A stretch of 64,000 nucleotides of DNA. Origin: Polaromonas sp. (GTDB lineage: Bacteria; Pseudomonadota; Gammaproteobacteria; Burkholderiales; Burkholderiaceae_C). The translations under genes and the position numbers were made by a program. Location: contig NZ_JAQSDL010000076.1 in NCBI RefSeq assembly GCF_029945895.1, forward strand, positions 62,001 through 126,000, written 5' to 3'. The notes beneath the pieces were generated by a model. It saw only the letters and a list, made by a program, of their open reading frames with translations. It did no database searches and was not told the origin of the DNA. Below, piece by piece: positions 34,861 to 43,156 of this stretch (the first letter of the stretch is position 1; the number at the start of each line of letters is the position of its first letter).

Positions 34861-35660
34861 GATGCTTCTTTCTCCTGTTGGCTGCTGTCGACATCGCCCA
34901 GCAGACCCTGTTCGTCATCGCGCAGACCGGCCACGGGGGTCGCCTTGGCCAGCGCGACCCATACACCGAAAGGCAGCTGCTGGCGGGCACGCCGCGGCGC
35001 GGCGCGGGCCACCACCAGCCGCTGGCCTTCGAGCTGCATCACGCCGCATTCCGGCGGGATTTCTTCGGCGGCGGCAATGGGCCGGCCTTTGGCGTCGCAG
35101 CCCAGCACATACCAGCACTCGCCGCCCAGGTCGAGGTAGGCGCCGCGTTTTTCGGGTCGGCGCAGGTCACCCAGCAAATCGGAGCGCCGTACCTTGATCT
35201 CGTGGACGACGGGCTCGACGTAGGCTTCCACCGAGGTGTTGCGGATGGAAAACACGTCCGGCCGCACCAGACACCAGCGTGCGGCGGCGCCGTCGGCCAG
35301 TGGCGGCAGCTGCGCGCGCAGGCTCAAGGCCCGCCAGGTGATGCGGCCCGCGCGCACCATCTCGCAGGCCACGCGTTCGACCAGTGCCTCGTGCGCCGAC
35401 AGGGCCGCGCGGTTGCGCACCAGCGCGGCGGCGAGGCAGGCCACGCCGGCGTCGGTGAGACGCAGGGTTTCGTGGCCTGACGGGCCGCCGACACGCTGCA
35501 GCAGGCCAGCGGCCAGCAACTCGATTTCCATCGGGTCCTGGCAGGGCCAGCCGGCAGAGCGGTAGATCTCGCGCAGGCGCCGCGCATGGGCGCGGCCCAG
35601 CACGGTGGGCGGGTCGGCAAGCGTCGCGGGGCCGAGTGCGGCGGCGGGGGCGTCGAGCAT
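34857..35660 (-). CDS. MmcB-like PD-(D/E)xK fold protein
   Basis: 267 residues from ATG 35660 (MLDAPAAALGPATLADPPTV). The N-terminal half is helical (a possible winged-helix region). Residues about 150-220 show a nuclease-like pattern: RPDVFSIRNTSVEAYVEPVV, then HEIKVRRSDLLGDLRRPEKR, then GAYLDLGGECWYVLGC. The Asp...Glu-x-Lys spacing and the RSDLLGDLR...Y..C segment resemble MmcB-type DNA-repair nucleases. That is motif-level recognition, not proof. Translationally coupled to the 109-residue protein gene downstream. Confidence 0.6.
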   Translation of the reverse strand: MLDAPAAALGPATLADPPTVLGRAHARRLREIYRSAGWPCQDPMEIELLAAGLLQRVGGPSGHETLRLTDAGVACLAAALVRNRAALSAHEALVERVACEMVRAGRITWRALSLRAQLPPLADGAAARWCLVRPDVFSIRNTSVEAYVEPVVHEIKVRRSDLLGDLRRPEKRGAYLDLGGECWYVLGCDAKGRPIAAAEEIPPECGVMQLEGQRLVVARAAPRRARQQLPFGVWVALAKATPVAGLRDDEQGLLGDVDSSQQEKEAS

Positions 35661-35753
35661 GAAAAAGGGTTGTCGAAAAGGGCGTGAAACAGGCTGGGCC
35701 AGAGGGGGGGGCAACAAGGCGGAAGAAGGAGCTTAAATCAACTGGGTCTATAC

Positions 35754-35810
35754 GCCAAATTGGCCTCTGGCCGAAGGGGGGAAAGCGCAGACAGCTATCA
35801 ATACTGTAGC
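35754..35810 (-). repeat. Family 2 repeat touching the GNAT gene stop
   Basis: Minus strand: GCTACAGTATTGATAGCTGT, then CTGCGCTTTCCCCCCTTCGG and CCAGAGGCCAATTTGGC. It begins one base after the stop codon (35812-35814) of the DUF482/GNAT gene, which carries another copy inside it. Confidence 0.75.
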
Positions 35811-35811
35811 G

Positions 35812-37173
35812 TCACGGGGAGCCAGGGCCGCCGGGCCCGGCCTGCCGGAACGGGTTGCGCCGCTCCAGTTCTTCCATGTAACCGGCCATGCCCTCACCCT
35901 CGCGCTCCAGGAAACGCTCCACCGCGTCGGCAAACGCCGGGTGCGCCAGCCAGTGGGCGCTGGTGGTCTTGACCGGCAGCAGGGCGCGCGCCATCTTGTG
36001 CTCGCCCTGGGCGCCACCCTCGAAGCGCTGGTAGCCGTGGATGATGCACCATTGCAGTGGCTGGTAATAACAAGCCTCGAAGTGCAGGCAGTCGACGCGC
36101 TCCAGCGCACCCCAGTAGCGGCCGTAGGCAACCCGGGTCGATGGAATAGAGTCAAATTGGCCTTCAGCCCTTGCTCCACCTGCGCTGACAGCTATCAAAC
36201 TTGTAGCAATTGGCGCGCCATCGCGCTCCGCCACAAACAGCAGCCAGTTCTCCGGCATGGTGTCCTGCATACGCTGGAAGAAGTCGCGGCTCAGGTAGGG
36301 CGCATTGCCGTGTTCGTAGTAAGTGCGCTCATAGCAGCGGTAAAAAAAGTCCCAGTCAGCAGCGCTGATGTCTTTGCCCAGCGACCAGCGAAAGCGCACG
36401 CCGGCTTCCAGCACCTTGCGTCGTTCCTGACGGATTTTTTTGCGCTTTTCCTGGCTCAGCGACATCAGGAAGTCGTCGAAGTCGCGAAAAGGACGGCCTT
36501 TCTCTTCTTCACCAGCCGGGGCCGCGGATCCGGCTTCGCCGGTCCGCAGGCGCAGCGCCCCCTCGGGCGGTAGCGCAGGACACGTGGTGACACGCGTGGG
36601 GGCTCTATTGGTCCAGTGGAATTGCACGTTGTGCCGCAGCATCAGCCCGGCTTCCTCGCAGGCGGCTACGTCCTCGTCCGTGGCAAATAGCAGGTGCAGT
36701 GAGGACAGTTTCTCTTCGCCGCACCAGGCCACCAGTGCTTTCACCAGCAAGGCGCGCGATTTGTCATCGCGCGCCAGCAGTCGCGGGCCGGGCACCGGCG
36801 TGAAGGGCGGCGCCACCAGGGCCTTGGGGTAGTAGGGCAGGCCGTGCTGATGGTAGGCATTGGCCCAGGCGTGGTCGAACACGTACTCGCCGTAGGAATG
36901 GTCTTTCAGGTACAGCGCGCAGGCGCCGACCAGTTGCGCACCCAGCGACAGCATCACAAAACGCGCGGTCCAGCCGGTTTGCGGGGTGGCACTGCCGCTT
37001 TCCAGCATGGCCGCGAGGTATTCATGGCGCATGAAGGGGTTCAGGCTGGCGTCACCCGGCTGCGCCGCGAGCAGGGCGTTCCAGTCGGCGGCCGGGATCT
37101 GCAGCGGCGAATCCAGCACGCGGATGACATAATCGTTTTCAGCCACAGCACCAACCGTTTTTTCTTTTTTCAT
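35812..37173 (-). CDS. DUF482/GNAT family N-acyltransferase-like protein with two repeat-derived inserts
   Basis: 453 residues from ATG 37173. It matches the DUF482 (peptidogalycan-like, FemAB/GNAT fold) group: WNALLAAQPGDASLNPFMRH, YGEYVFDHAWANAYHQHGLP, and the C-terminal CYYQPLQWCIIHGYQRFEGG with AQGEHKMARALLPV. It may transfer an acyl or aminoacyl group, perhaps to an envelope component; the real substrate is unknown. Two segments look foreign: residues about 189-222 (VTTCPALPPEGALRLRTGEA...) from a family 1 repeat, and about 322-341 (VSAGGARAEGQFDSIPSTRV) from a family 2 repeat. Its ATG and the divergent nadE ATG share one CATG. Confidence 0.8.
   Translation of the reverse strand: MKKEKTVGAVAENDYVIRVLDSPLQIPAADWNALLAAQPGDASLNPFMRHEYLAAMLESGSATPQTGWTARFVMLSLGAQLVGACALYLKDHSYGEYVFDHAWANAYHQHGLPYYPKALVAPPFTPVPGPRLLARDDKSRALLVKALVAWCGEEKLSSLHLLFATDEDVAACEEAGLMLRHNVQFHWTNRAPTRVTTCPALPPEGALRLRTGEAGSAAPAGEEEKGRPFRDFDDFLMSLSQEKRKKIRQERRKVLEAGVRFRWSLGKDISAADWDFFYRCYERTYYEHGNAPYLSRDFFQRMQDTMPENWLLFVAERDGAPIATSLIAVSAGGARAEGQFDSIPSTRVAYGRYWGALERVDCLHFEACYYQPLQWCIIHGYQRFEGGAQGEHKMARALLPVKTTSAHWLAHPAFADAVERFLEREGEGMAGYMEELERRNPFRQAGPGGPGSP
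36152..36208 (-). repeat. Family 2 repeat inside the DUF482/GNAT gene
   Basis: On the gene strand: TGCTACAAGTTTGATAGCTG, then TCAGCGCAGGTGGAGCAAGG, then GCTGAAGGCCAATTTGAC. Same orientation as the gene, in frame. Confidence 0.8.
36517..36607 (-). repeat. Family 1 repeat inside the DUF482/GNAT gene
   Basis: On the gene strand: GCCCCCACGCGTGTCACCAC, then CTACCGCCCGAGGGGGCGCT, GCGCCTGCGGACCGGCGAAG, then CCGGATCCGCGGCCCCGGCT. A complete copy in gene orientation, in frame. Confidence 0.85.
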
Positions 37174-38860
37174 GACTCTCAACATCTGCGTTGCCCAATT
37201 GAACTACTGCGTTGGCGACATGCCGGGCAACGCGAAAAAAATCATTGATGCGGCACGCGCTGCCTATGCCGACGGTGTGCGCCTCATGCTGACACCCGAG
37301 ATGGCGATCTGCGGCTACGCCGCCGAAGACCTGTTTCTGCGCCGCTCTTTCATCGCAGCCTGTGATGATGCCGTGAATCTGGTGGCCCGGGAGCTGGCCG
37401 GGTTAAAGGGCTTGACGGTGGTGGTGGGCACGCCGACCCACGGGGACAGTGGCCGCGGCCTGCGCACCCGCAGCGTCGAGGTACAGCAGCGCCACAACGC
37501 GGCCCGGGTGCTGCGTGAGGGCGCCGTGATTGCCACCTACGCCAAGCGCGAGCTGCCCAACTACCAGGTGTTCGACGAGCGCCGCTATTTCACGCCGGGC
37601 CAGGGTGTCTGCGTGTTCGAGGCCGGCGAGGGCGGCGACGCGGTCCGCATCGGCCTGCTAATCTGCGAGGACGCCTGGTTCGAGGAGCCCGCGCGGCTGG
37701 CCAAAGAGGCGGGCGCCGAGCTGCTGGCGGTCATCAACGCCTCGCCTTTCCATGTCGGCAAGGGCGGCGAGCGCGAACGCATGATGCGCGAGCGCGTGCT
37801 GGCCACCGGCCTGCCCATGGTTTATGCGCATCTGGTCGGCGGGCAGGACGAGATTGTGTTTGAGGGGCATTCGTTTGCGCTGCAGGCCGACGGCACACTT
37901 GCCGGCCGGGCCGACAGTTTCAGGGAAAATCTGTTTGTAACCCAGGCACAGCGTGCTCAGTCAGCTATTGAATTGATAGCAAATGTGGTACCCGAACGCA
38001 GCGCCGAAGCGGATTTGTGGGACGCGCTGGTACTGGGGGTGCGCGATTACCTCGGCAAAAATGGCTTTCCCGGTGCCATCCTCGGCCTGTCGGGAGGCAT
38101 CGATTCGGCGCTGGTGCTGGCGGTTGCGGTCGATGCACTGGGCGCCGACAAGGTGCGCACGGTGATGATGCCGTCGCCTTATACCGCCGACATCTCCTGG
38201 ATAGACGCACGCGAGATGGCGGCTCGTTTGAAGGTGCGGTACGACGAGATTTCCATCATTCCCGAGTTCGAGGCCTTCAAGGCCTCATTGGCGGGTGAGT
38301 TCAAGGGCCTGCCGGAAGACACCACCGAGGAGAACATCCAGGCGCGCATCCGTGGCGTGTTCCTGATGGCGCTTTCCAACAAGTTCGGCGCCATTGTGCT
38401 GACGACCGGCAACAAGAGCGAAATGGCGACCGGCTACTGCACGTTGTACGGCGACATGGCGGGCGGCTTTGCCGTCATCAAGGACTTGCTGAAAACCACG
38501 GTGTTCCGGCTGGCGCAGTGGCGCAACGAGAACGACCCCTACGGCACCGGCAGCAACCCGATCCCGGAGCGCATCATCACGCGCCCCCCCAGCGCCGAAC
38601 TGCGCGCCGACCAGACCGACCAGGACAGCCTGCCGCCCTACGAAGTGCTCGACGCGATCCTGCAGCGCTACATGGAAAACGACGAGAGCATAGAGTCCAT
38701 CGTCGCGGAAGGTTTTGACCGTGCCGTCGTCGAACGCGTGACCCGGCTCATCAAGATCAATGAGTACAAGCGCCGTCAGGCGCCCATAGGCATCCGGGTT
38801 ACCCACCGGAGCTTCGGCAAGGATTGGCGCTATCCTGTCACCAACAAATTTCATGCCTAG
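37172..38860 (+). CDS. nadE: Glutamine-dependent NAD+ synthetase
   Basis: 562 residues from ATG 37172 (MTLNICVAQLNYCVGDMPGN). The N-terminal glutaminase (nitrilase-type, residues 1-270) has its Glu-Lys-Cys triad in TPEMAICGY, KRELPNYQVF and LICEDAWFEE. The C-terminal synthetase has the ATP pyrophosphatase loop LSGGIDSALVLAVAVDALGA. It makes NAD+ from deamido-NAD+, ATP and glutamine ammonia. Residues about 250-270 (FRENLFVTQAQRAQSAIELI) fall on a family 2 repeat, at the linker between domains, where change is tolerated. Divergent from the GNAT gene; glnB follows. Confidence 0.96.
   Translation: MTLNICVAQLNYCVGDMPGNAKKIIDAARAAYADGVRLMLTPEMAICGYAAEDLFLRRSFIAACDDAVNLVARELAGLKGLTVVVGTPTHGDSGRGLRTRSVEVQQRHNAARVLREGAVIATYAKRELPNYQVFDERRYFTPGQGVCVFEAGEGGDAVRIGLLICEDAWFEEPARLAKEAGAELLAVINASPFHVGKGGERERMMRERVLATGLPMVYAHLVGGQDEIVFEGHSFALQADGTLAGRADSFRENLFVTQAQRAQSAIELIANVVPERSAEADLWDALVLGVRDYLGKNGFPGAILGLSGGIDSALVLAVAVDALGADKVRTVMMPSPYTADISWIDAREMAARLKVRYDEISIIPEFEAFKASLAGEFKGLPEDTTEENIQARIRGVFLMALSNKFGAIVLTTGNKSEMATGYCTLYGDMAGGFAVIKDLLKTTVFRLAQWRNENDPYGTGSNPIPERIITRPPSAELRADQTDQDSLPPYEVLDAILQRYMENDESIESIVAEGFDRAVVERVTRLIKINEYKRRQAPIGIRVTHRSFGKDWRYPVTNKFHA
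37920..37981 (-). repeat. Family 2 repeat inside nadE
   Basis: Minus strand: TGCTATCAATTCAATAGCTG, then ACTGAGCACGCTGTGCCTGG and GTTACAAACAGATTTTCCCT ending GA. The head hairpin is perfect; the middle has drifted. Antisense to nadE, frame kept. Confidence 0.6.
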
Positions 38861-38862
38861 AT

Positions 38863-38967
38863 ATGGCCCCACGCTTGTCGCTTCGCGTACTGCGCTGCCC
38901 CCCCCGAGGGGGCCGCTGCGCCTGCGGGCCGGCGGAGCCGGACCCGCGGCCCCGGCTGATGAAGAGA
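38863..38967 (+). repeat. Family 1 repeat between nadE and glnB
   Basis: Head ATGGCCCCACGCTTGTCGCT, then GCTGCCCCCCCCGAGGGGGC, CGCTGCGCCTGCGG, GCCGGCGGAGCCGG and CCGCGGCCCCGGCTGATGAA. It begins two bases after the nadE stop codon. Confidence 0.85.
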
Positions 38968-38996
38968 TGCCCGTCTATCAGGCTTCGACAATTTAA

Positions 38997-39353
<357 letters not shown>

Positions 39354-39355
39354 TG

Positions 39356-39461
39356 CGCCCCCACGCTTTTCACTTCGTGTAATGCGCTGCCCCCCGAAAG
39401 GGCCGCTGCGCCTGCGGACTGGCAAAGCCAGATCCGCGGCCCCGGCTGGTAAAGAGATAGC
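39356..39461 (+). repeat. Family 1 repeat after glnB
   Basis: Head GCCCCCACGCTTTTCACTTC, then GCGCTGCCCCCCGAAAGGGC, CGCTGCGCCTGCGG, an ACTGGCAAAGCCAGA stem and CCGCGGCCCCGGCTGGTAAA. This is the cleanest full-length copy. It starts two bases after the glnB stop. Confidence 0.88.
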
Positions 39462-39486
39462 CTCCGTGAGGCCTTAGGCAAATGCT

Positions 39487-40074
39487 TTAGATCTGGTCGA
39501 GCCGCAGGCCTTCGGGCGCCATGCCTGCGACCTGCACCAGTTGCTCGAGCAGGGCCGCCGGTTCGCCGGCGACATGAATCAGGTCCATCTGCCAGTCGTT
39601 CATGAAGCCGCTGCTGACCGAGGTGGCCAGAAAAGCCAGCAGGTGGTCGTAATAACCGTTCAGGTTGAGGAGGCCGACCGGTTTGGCGTGGTAACCGAGC
39701 TGGCGCCAGGTCCAGACTTCAAAAAATTCTTCCAGCGTGCCGATGCCGCCGGGCAGCGACAGGAAGGCATCGGCGTGTTCGGCCATGATGCGTTTGCGCT
39801 CGTGCATGGTGTCCACGACGTGCAGTTCGGTGCAGCCGGTATGGGCCCATTCCTTCTCCACCAGCGCCTTCGGGATCACACCGATCACGCGGCCGCCTGC
39901 GGCCAGGGTGGCGTCGGCAACAACACCCATCAGCCCATTGCGCCCGCCGCCATAGACGAGTTGGCCGCCATGCTCACCTATCCACTGGCCGACCTGGCGC
40001 GCGGTGTCGGAAAATGCCGGGTCCGTGCCCGGTCGCGAGCCGCAATAGACGCAGACGGAAAAAGCGGGTGTCAT
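39487..40074 (-). CDS. LOG family protein (TIGR00730, cytokinin riboside 5'-monophosphate phosphoribohydrolase-like)
   Basis: 195 residues from ATG 40074 (MTPAFSVCVYCGSRPGTDPA), which overlaps the dgkA stop as ATGA. It has the nucleotide-binding GGGRNGLMGVVADATLAAGG and the LOG signature LPGGIGTLEEFFEVWTW. Family members cut the glycosidic bond of nucleoside 5'-monophosphates; older annotation as lysine decarboxylase is wrong for the family. In bacteria it probably cleans or recycles nucleotides. Second gene of a dgkA-LOG pair. Confidence 0.92.
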   Translation of the reverse strand: MTPAFSVCVYCGSRPGTDPAFSDTARQVGQWIGEHGGQLVYGGGRNGLMGVVADATLAAGGRVIGVIPKALVEKEWAHTGCTELHVVDTMHERKRIMAEHADAFLSLPGGIGTLEEFFEVWTWRQLGYHAKPVGLLNLNGYYDHLLAFLATSVSSGFMNDWQMDLIHVAGEPAALLEQLVQVAGMAPEGLRLDQI

Positions 40075-40511
40075 GCGAGAAACCTCTGGAACAGCGCCAT
40101 TCCCCAGATACCCGCGCACAGCAGCAGGCTCAGCAGCACGGCGGCACTGCCCATGTCCTTGGCGCGTTTGGACAGGTCGTGCCACTCCGGGCCGATGCGG
40201 TCGATCGCGGTTTCTATGCCGGTGTTGAGCAGCTCGATGATCATCACCAGGATGACCGAGCCGGCCAGCAAGGCAGTTTCAACCCAGCTGCGGCCCAGCC
40301 AGACGGCGGCGGGAAGCAGCACCAGCGAGGCGATGGCTTCCTGGCGAAAGGCTGTTTCCTGCCATCCGGCCCGCAGGCCCGCCACCGAATAGCCGAAGGC
40401 GTGCCAGACGCGGTTCAGGCCTTTGCGGTCTTTCTGGGGATTGGCGGGCTGGGGGACGGCCGGGGAGTCCTGAAGTGGGAGGGGAGATGCGGTGGCAGCG
40501 GATTCAGGCAT
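40071..40511 (-). CDS. dgkA: Diacylglycerol kinase (prokaryotic DgkA type)
   Basis: 146 residues from ATG 40511 (MPESAATASPLPLQDSPAVP); an ATG at 40559 would add 16 residues, and neither has a clear ribosome site. Three membrane helices follow an amphipathic helix. The active-site signature is complete: ELLNTGIETAIDRIGPEWHD then LSKRAKDMGSAAV, plus FRQE near the start. It phosphorylates diacylglycerol to phosphatidate in the inner membrane. The about 40-residue Pro/Ala-rich N-terminal extension is longer than in E. coli (122 residues). Confidence 0.9.
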   Translation of the reverse strand: MPESAATASPLPLQDSPAVPQPANPQKDRKGLNRVWHAFGYSVAGLRAGWQETAFRQEAIASLVLLPAAVWLGRSWVETALLAGSVILVMIIELLNTGIETAIDRIGPEWHDLSKRAKDMGSAAVLLSLLLCAGIWGMALFQRFLA

Positions 40512-40579
40512 GGGCCGATTGTCGCGCAGCTCTGTGACGGTGGGATGCGGCTCTTGCATGGCAAAGGCAGCGCGAGGCG

Positions 40580-41101
40580 TCAGGCGGCCCGGGCTGGCGC
40601 GCCGGCGGGGAGGCTGGAGACCAGACGGGTGCCGGCCAGTGCATCGTGCCAGAACTGCCGGTCCGGGTGAAAGCGCGACAGGATCGCCCAGATGGCGATC
40701 CATCCGCCGGCCAGCACGAGCGCCTGGCGGACGTCCAGCCCGAGCAGCCAGCTCACGGCCAATGGCGGCAAAAACCAGAGCCAGCTCAGGGTGTAACGCA
40801 CAAAGGCACGTTTCTGGCTCACGGCCTGCCCCTGCAGGTCGGTCAGGCGGATGTTCCAGGTCTTCATGGCCAGGGTCTGGCCTTTGGCCCAGAACCAGAC
40901 GAAGTAAATGCCGAACACGACAAACAGGAAGGCCTGCTGGGCGTTGCGGTTGTCCATGGCGTTGCGCGTCTGGCTCAGGGTGCTGAACAGGTAGTCGGCA
41001 ATGAACACCACGCCGAACATCAGCATGCCCTCATACAGCCAGCAGGCCATGCGCCGGCGCAGGGAGGGGGTGGGAAGGCGGTTGGCGGGTGAGTCTGTCA
41101 A
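40580..41101 (-). CDS. RDD family membrane protein
   Basis: 173 residues if it starts at the TTG at 41101 (reads M/L-TDSPANRLPTPSLRRRMACW, which looks like a natural N-terminus). An ATG at 41050 is the alternative. The RDD signature is modified (SLRRRMACWLYEGMLMFGVV, with Arg followed by WLYEG in place of DxxD). Three to four membrane helices follow, and TLAMKTWNIRLTDLQGQ is typical of the family. Function in this group is unknown; RDD proteins are often transporters of Na+ or small molecules. Downstream of the DUF3106 gene and upstream of dgkA. Confidence 0.82.
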   Translation of the reverse strand: MTDSPANRLPTPSLRRRMACWLYEGMLMFGVVFIADYLFSTLSQTRNAMDNRNAQQAFLFVVFGIYFVWFWAKGQTLAMKTWNIRLTDLQGQAVSQKRAFVRYTLSWLWFLPPLAVSWLLGLDVRQALVLAGGWIAIWAILSRFHPDRQFWHDALAGTRLVSSLPAGAPARAA

Positions 41102-41204
41102 TTTGATCGCGTTCAGGTCAGGTCGGTGAAAGACGGCCGGGCCGGCGCGGCCAAATCCGCAGGTGGATCGTGCCGGGCCAGCACAGCGGCTGTGCCCTGG
41201 CGGT

Positions 41205-41951
41205 CTACGGCTTGGCCGGTGACACGCCGCCGGGCGCGGCGGCCGGCAGGGTGGCCGACCGGAGGTCCGGTTGCACGGCAACGGGCGGCGTCGCCGTGAT
41301 TTTAGTCGCTGGTTTGCCCTTTGGCTTGTCGGCGCGCGAAGGCACCGTTGCCAGTTTCTGGGCCGCCACCGGTCTGGCCGCAGGGGCCGCGCCGGCCGGC
41401 TTGGGAGGCGCCTTGGCGGCCAGCTTGCGCTTTTCTTCTTCGCTGAGCGCCTGGTAAGCCTGCCACTTGGCCTGTTTTTCTTCAGCCGTGAGTTCTTTGG
41501 ACAGCTCTTTGGTTTTTGCGAAATTCAGCCGCGCCTGGGCGCGCTGCTGCGGGCTGAGCGCCACCCATTCCTTCATGCGCCCCTGCATCTTGACCTGTTC
41601 TTCGGTGGAAAGCGCCGGATAACTCTTGGTCATTTGCAGCCATTTGCGCTTGTGGGTCTGGCTCAGCTTGTTCCAGGTGGGCGCCAGCGGCTGGAGGATC
41701 TCGCGTTCCACCGCACTCAGCTCGGTCCAGAGCGGGCTCGAAAAAGTGGCCTGGGCAACCACGGTTCTGGCGGGTAGCGCTGGCGCTGCGACGGGCGCGG
41801 GCGTCTGGGCGCGGGCGCCCGTCGCCAAGGCACCGAAGACCAGGCAGAGCAGCCCAAGCCATGCCGGCAACATCCGGGACTGCCGGGCATGAATCAGGGT
41901 GAGACCTGCGGGTTGCAGAAGCGCAGGATGGCGGGACAGGCTTAGAGGCAT
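41205..41951 (-). CDS. DUF3106 domain-containing protein
   Basis: 248 residues from ATG 41951. A downstream ATG at 41873 (MLPAWLGLLCLVFGALATGA) would place an ideal signal peptide at the very N-terminus and may be the true start. The mature part has the DUF3106 helical repeats: LWTELSAVEREILQPLAPTW, KWLQMTKSYPALSTEEQVKM and EWVALSPQQRAQARLNFAKT, rather like CpxP/Spy-type periplasmic sensors in style. A long Ala/Pro/Lys-rich tail follows. Third gene after the sigma-factor gene, which suggests an envelope-related signalling role (inference). Confidence 0.85.
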   Translation of the reverse strand: MPLSLSRHPALLQPAGLTLIHARQSRMLPAWLGLLCLVFGALATGARAQTPAPVAAPALPARTVVAQATFSSPLWTELSAVEREILQPLAPTWNKLSQTHKRKWLQMTKSYPALSTEEQVKMQGRMKEWVALSPQQRAQARLNFAKTKELSKELTAEEKQAKWQAYQALSEEEKRKLAAKAPPKPAGAAPAARPVAAQKLATVPSRADKPKGKPATKITATPPVAVQPDLRSATLPAAAPGGVSPAKP

Positions 41952-41990
41952 CGATGTAAACGTCTTTCTGCGCAAGGGCGCACCCGGCCC

Positions 41991-42419
41991 CTAGCGGCTG
42001 ACCTTGAGAAACTGCACAAATCCGGGGTCGGAAAAGGCGTCGGGTGGCAGATCGTCAGTCAGCAAGGCGGAGTCCACCTCGGCCAGTTCCTGGACGAAGC
42101 TGTCGGTTTGCAGGGAGTTGATCGCGAGCAGTCCGACAACCAGGGCGATCAGGGGCAGGACTGATCCGATCCGGTACCACAGGCCGAATCTCTCGCCAGA
42201 ACCCCAGCTCAGCACCGACCCGGTGCCGCTGGCGGCGGTCACGGCGGCGGTCTGTACCCTGGACACCTTCCGGGCGGCCACGGCCTGCGCACGGGCGGCG
42301 CGCAGCCGCTCGGAAATGTCGTACGGCAGGTCCGCCGCACCTGCGGAGAGGTAGGACGCGGTTTTCAAGCCATAACGGTCCTGCAGGATTTCGGTGCGTT
42401 TTTGCAGTGAATGGTTCAT
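41991..42419 (-). CDS. DUF3619 family membrane protein, possible anti-sigma factor
   Basis: 142 residues from ATG 42419 (MNHSLQKRTEILQDRYGLKT), overlapping the sigma-factor stop as ATGA. A cytoplasmic N-terminal part (about 1-80), one membrane helix (about 84-102, GSVLPLIALVVGLLAINSLQ), and a short periplasmic tail (VQELAEVDSALLTDDLPPDA). The layout and coupling to an ECF-like sigma gene are those of an anti-sigma factor, but no zinc-binding anti-sigma motif is present, so the role is inferred. Confidence 0.82.
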   Translation of the reverse strand: MNHSLQKRTEILQDRYGLKTASYLSAGAADLPYDISERLRAARAQAVAARKVSRVQTAAVTAASGTGSVLSWGSGERFGLWYRIGSVLPLIALVVGLLAINSLQTDSFVQELAEVDSALLTDDLPPDAFSDPGFVQFLKVSR

Positions 42420-42982
42420 AGTTTTATTCCCTTGGCGGCCAAAGCCTTGCTGAGTGCGTGAACGGCCCTCGAGCAATGCGTTTTCACACTGCCCTCGGAG
42501 CAACCCATGGCAGCAGCTGTTTCAGCAACATCCATTTCCTCCCAGTAACGCATCAGAAAGGCTTCTCGTTGACGACCCGGCAGTTCCTTGATCTCTACCT
42601 CGATCTGCCGCAAGATTTGCGCCCGCTCGGTCGCGTCCTGGGCGCTTTCCGTGCCCTCAGAGTTGGTTGAAGCCTCTAAAGTTTCAAGCAGATCGAAATC
42701 GCCGTCATCCCCGGCGGACTCAAAGTCGCTCATGTTCGAAAACAGGGCGTTGCGCGTCTTGCGGCGCCGGAACCAATCCAGCGTGGTGTTCGACAGGATG
42801 CGCTGGAACAGCATGGGCAATTCGGCCGCGGGTTTGTCGCCGTAGTGCTGGGCCAGCTTCATCATGCTGTCCTGAACGATGTCGAGCGCCGCCTCGTCGT
42901 CGCGGACATGGTAGACGCTGCGCTTGAAGGCGCGCTTTTCAACGTTTTTCAGGAAATCGGAGAGTTCTTGTTCAGTTGCCAA
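42416..42982 (-). CDS. RNA polymerase sigma factor, ECF-like
   Basis: 188 residues from TTG 42982 (reads MATEQELSDFLKNVEKRAFK). Sigma region 2 spans about 15-80 (VRDDEAALDIVQDSMMKLAQ), with FRRRKTRNALFSNMSDFES after it. Region 4 spans about 115-170 (LPGRQREAFLMRYWEEMDVA, then a helix-turn-helix in GCSEGSVKTHCSRAVHAL). First of a coupled unit with the DUF3619 and DUF3106 genes. Divergent from ilvI across 299 bp. The TTG start is weakly supported, but no other start preserves the N-terminus. Confidence 0.9.
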   Translation of the reverse strand: MATEQELSDFLKNVEKRAFKRSVYHVRDDEAALDIVQDSMMKLAQHYGDKPAAELPMLFQRILSNTTLDWFRRRKTRNALFSNMSDFESAGDDGDFDLLETLEASTNSEGTESAQDATERAQILRQIEVEIKELPGRQREAFLMRYWEEMDVAETAAAMGCSEGSVKTHCSRAVHALSKALAAKGIKL

Positions 42983-43156
42983 GGGAATGCGTCCCGATTT
43001 GTCCCAGCGTCGTCGTTGTTGTGTTTCCGGGCGAGTTGAAGCGTCCGAAGCTGCAAAATTATCGCATCAAGCATGGTTCCGGCCGGAATTTTTTCCATTC
43101 TCCGCCGGGCACGCGCCGCCGGATGCGATAATGCGAGTTGCAATTCAAACAGCAAA

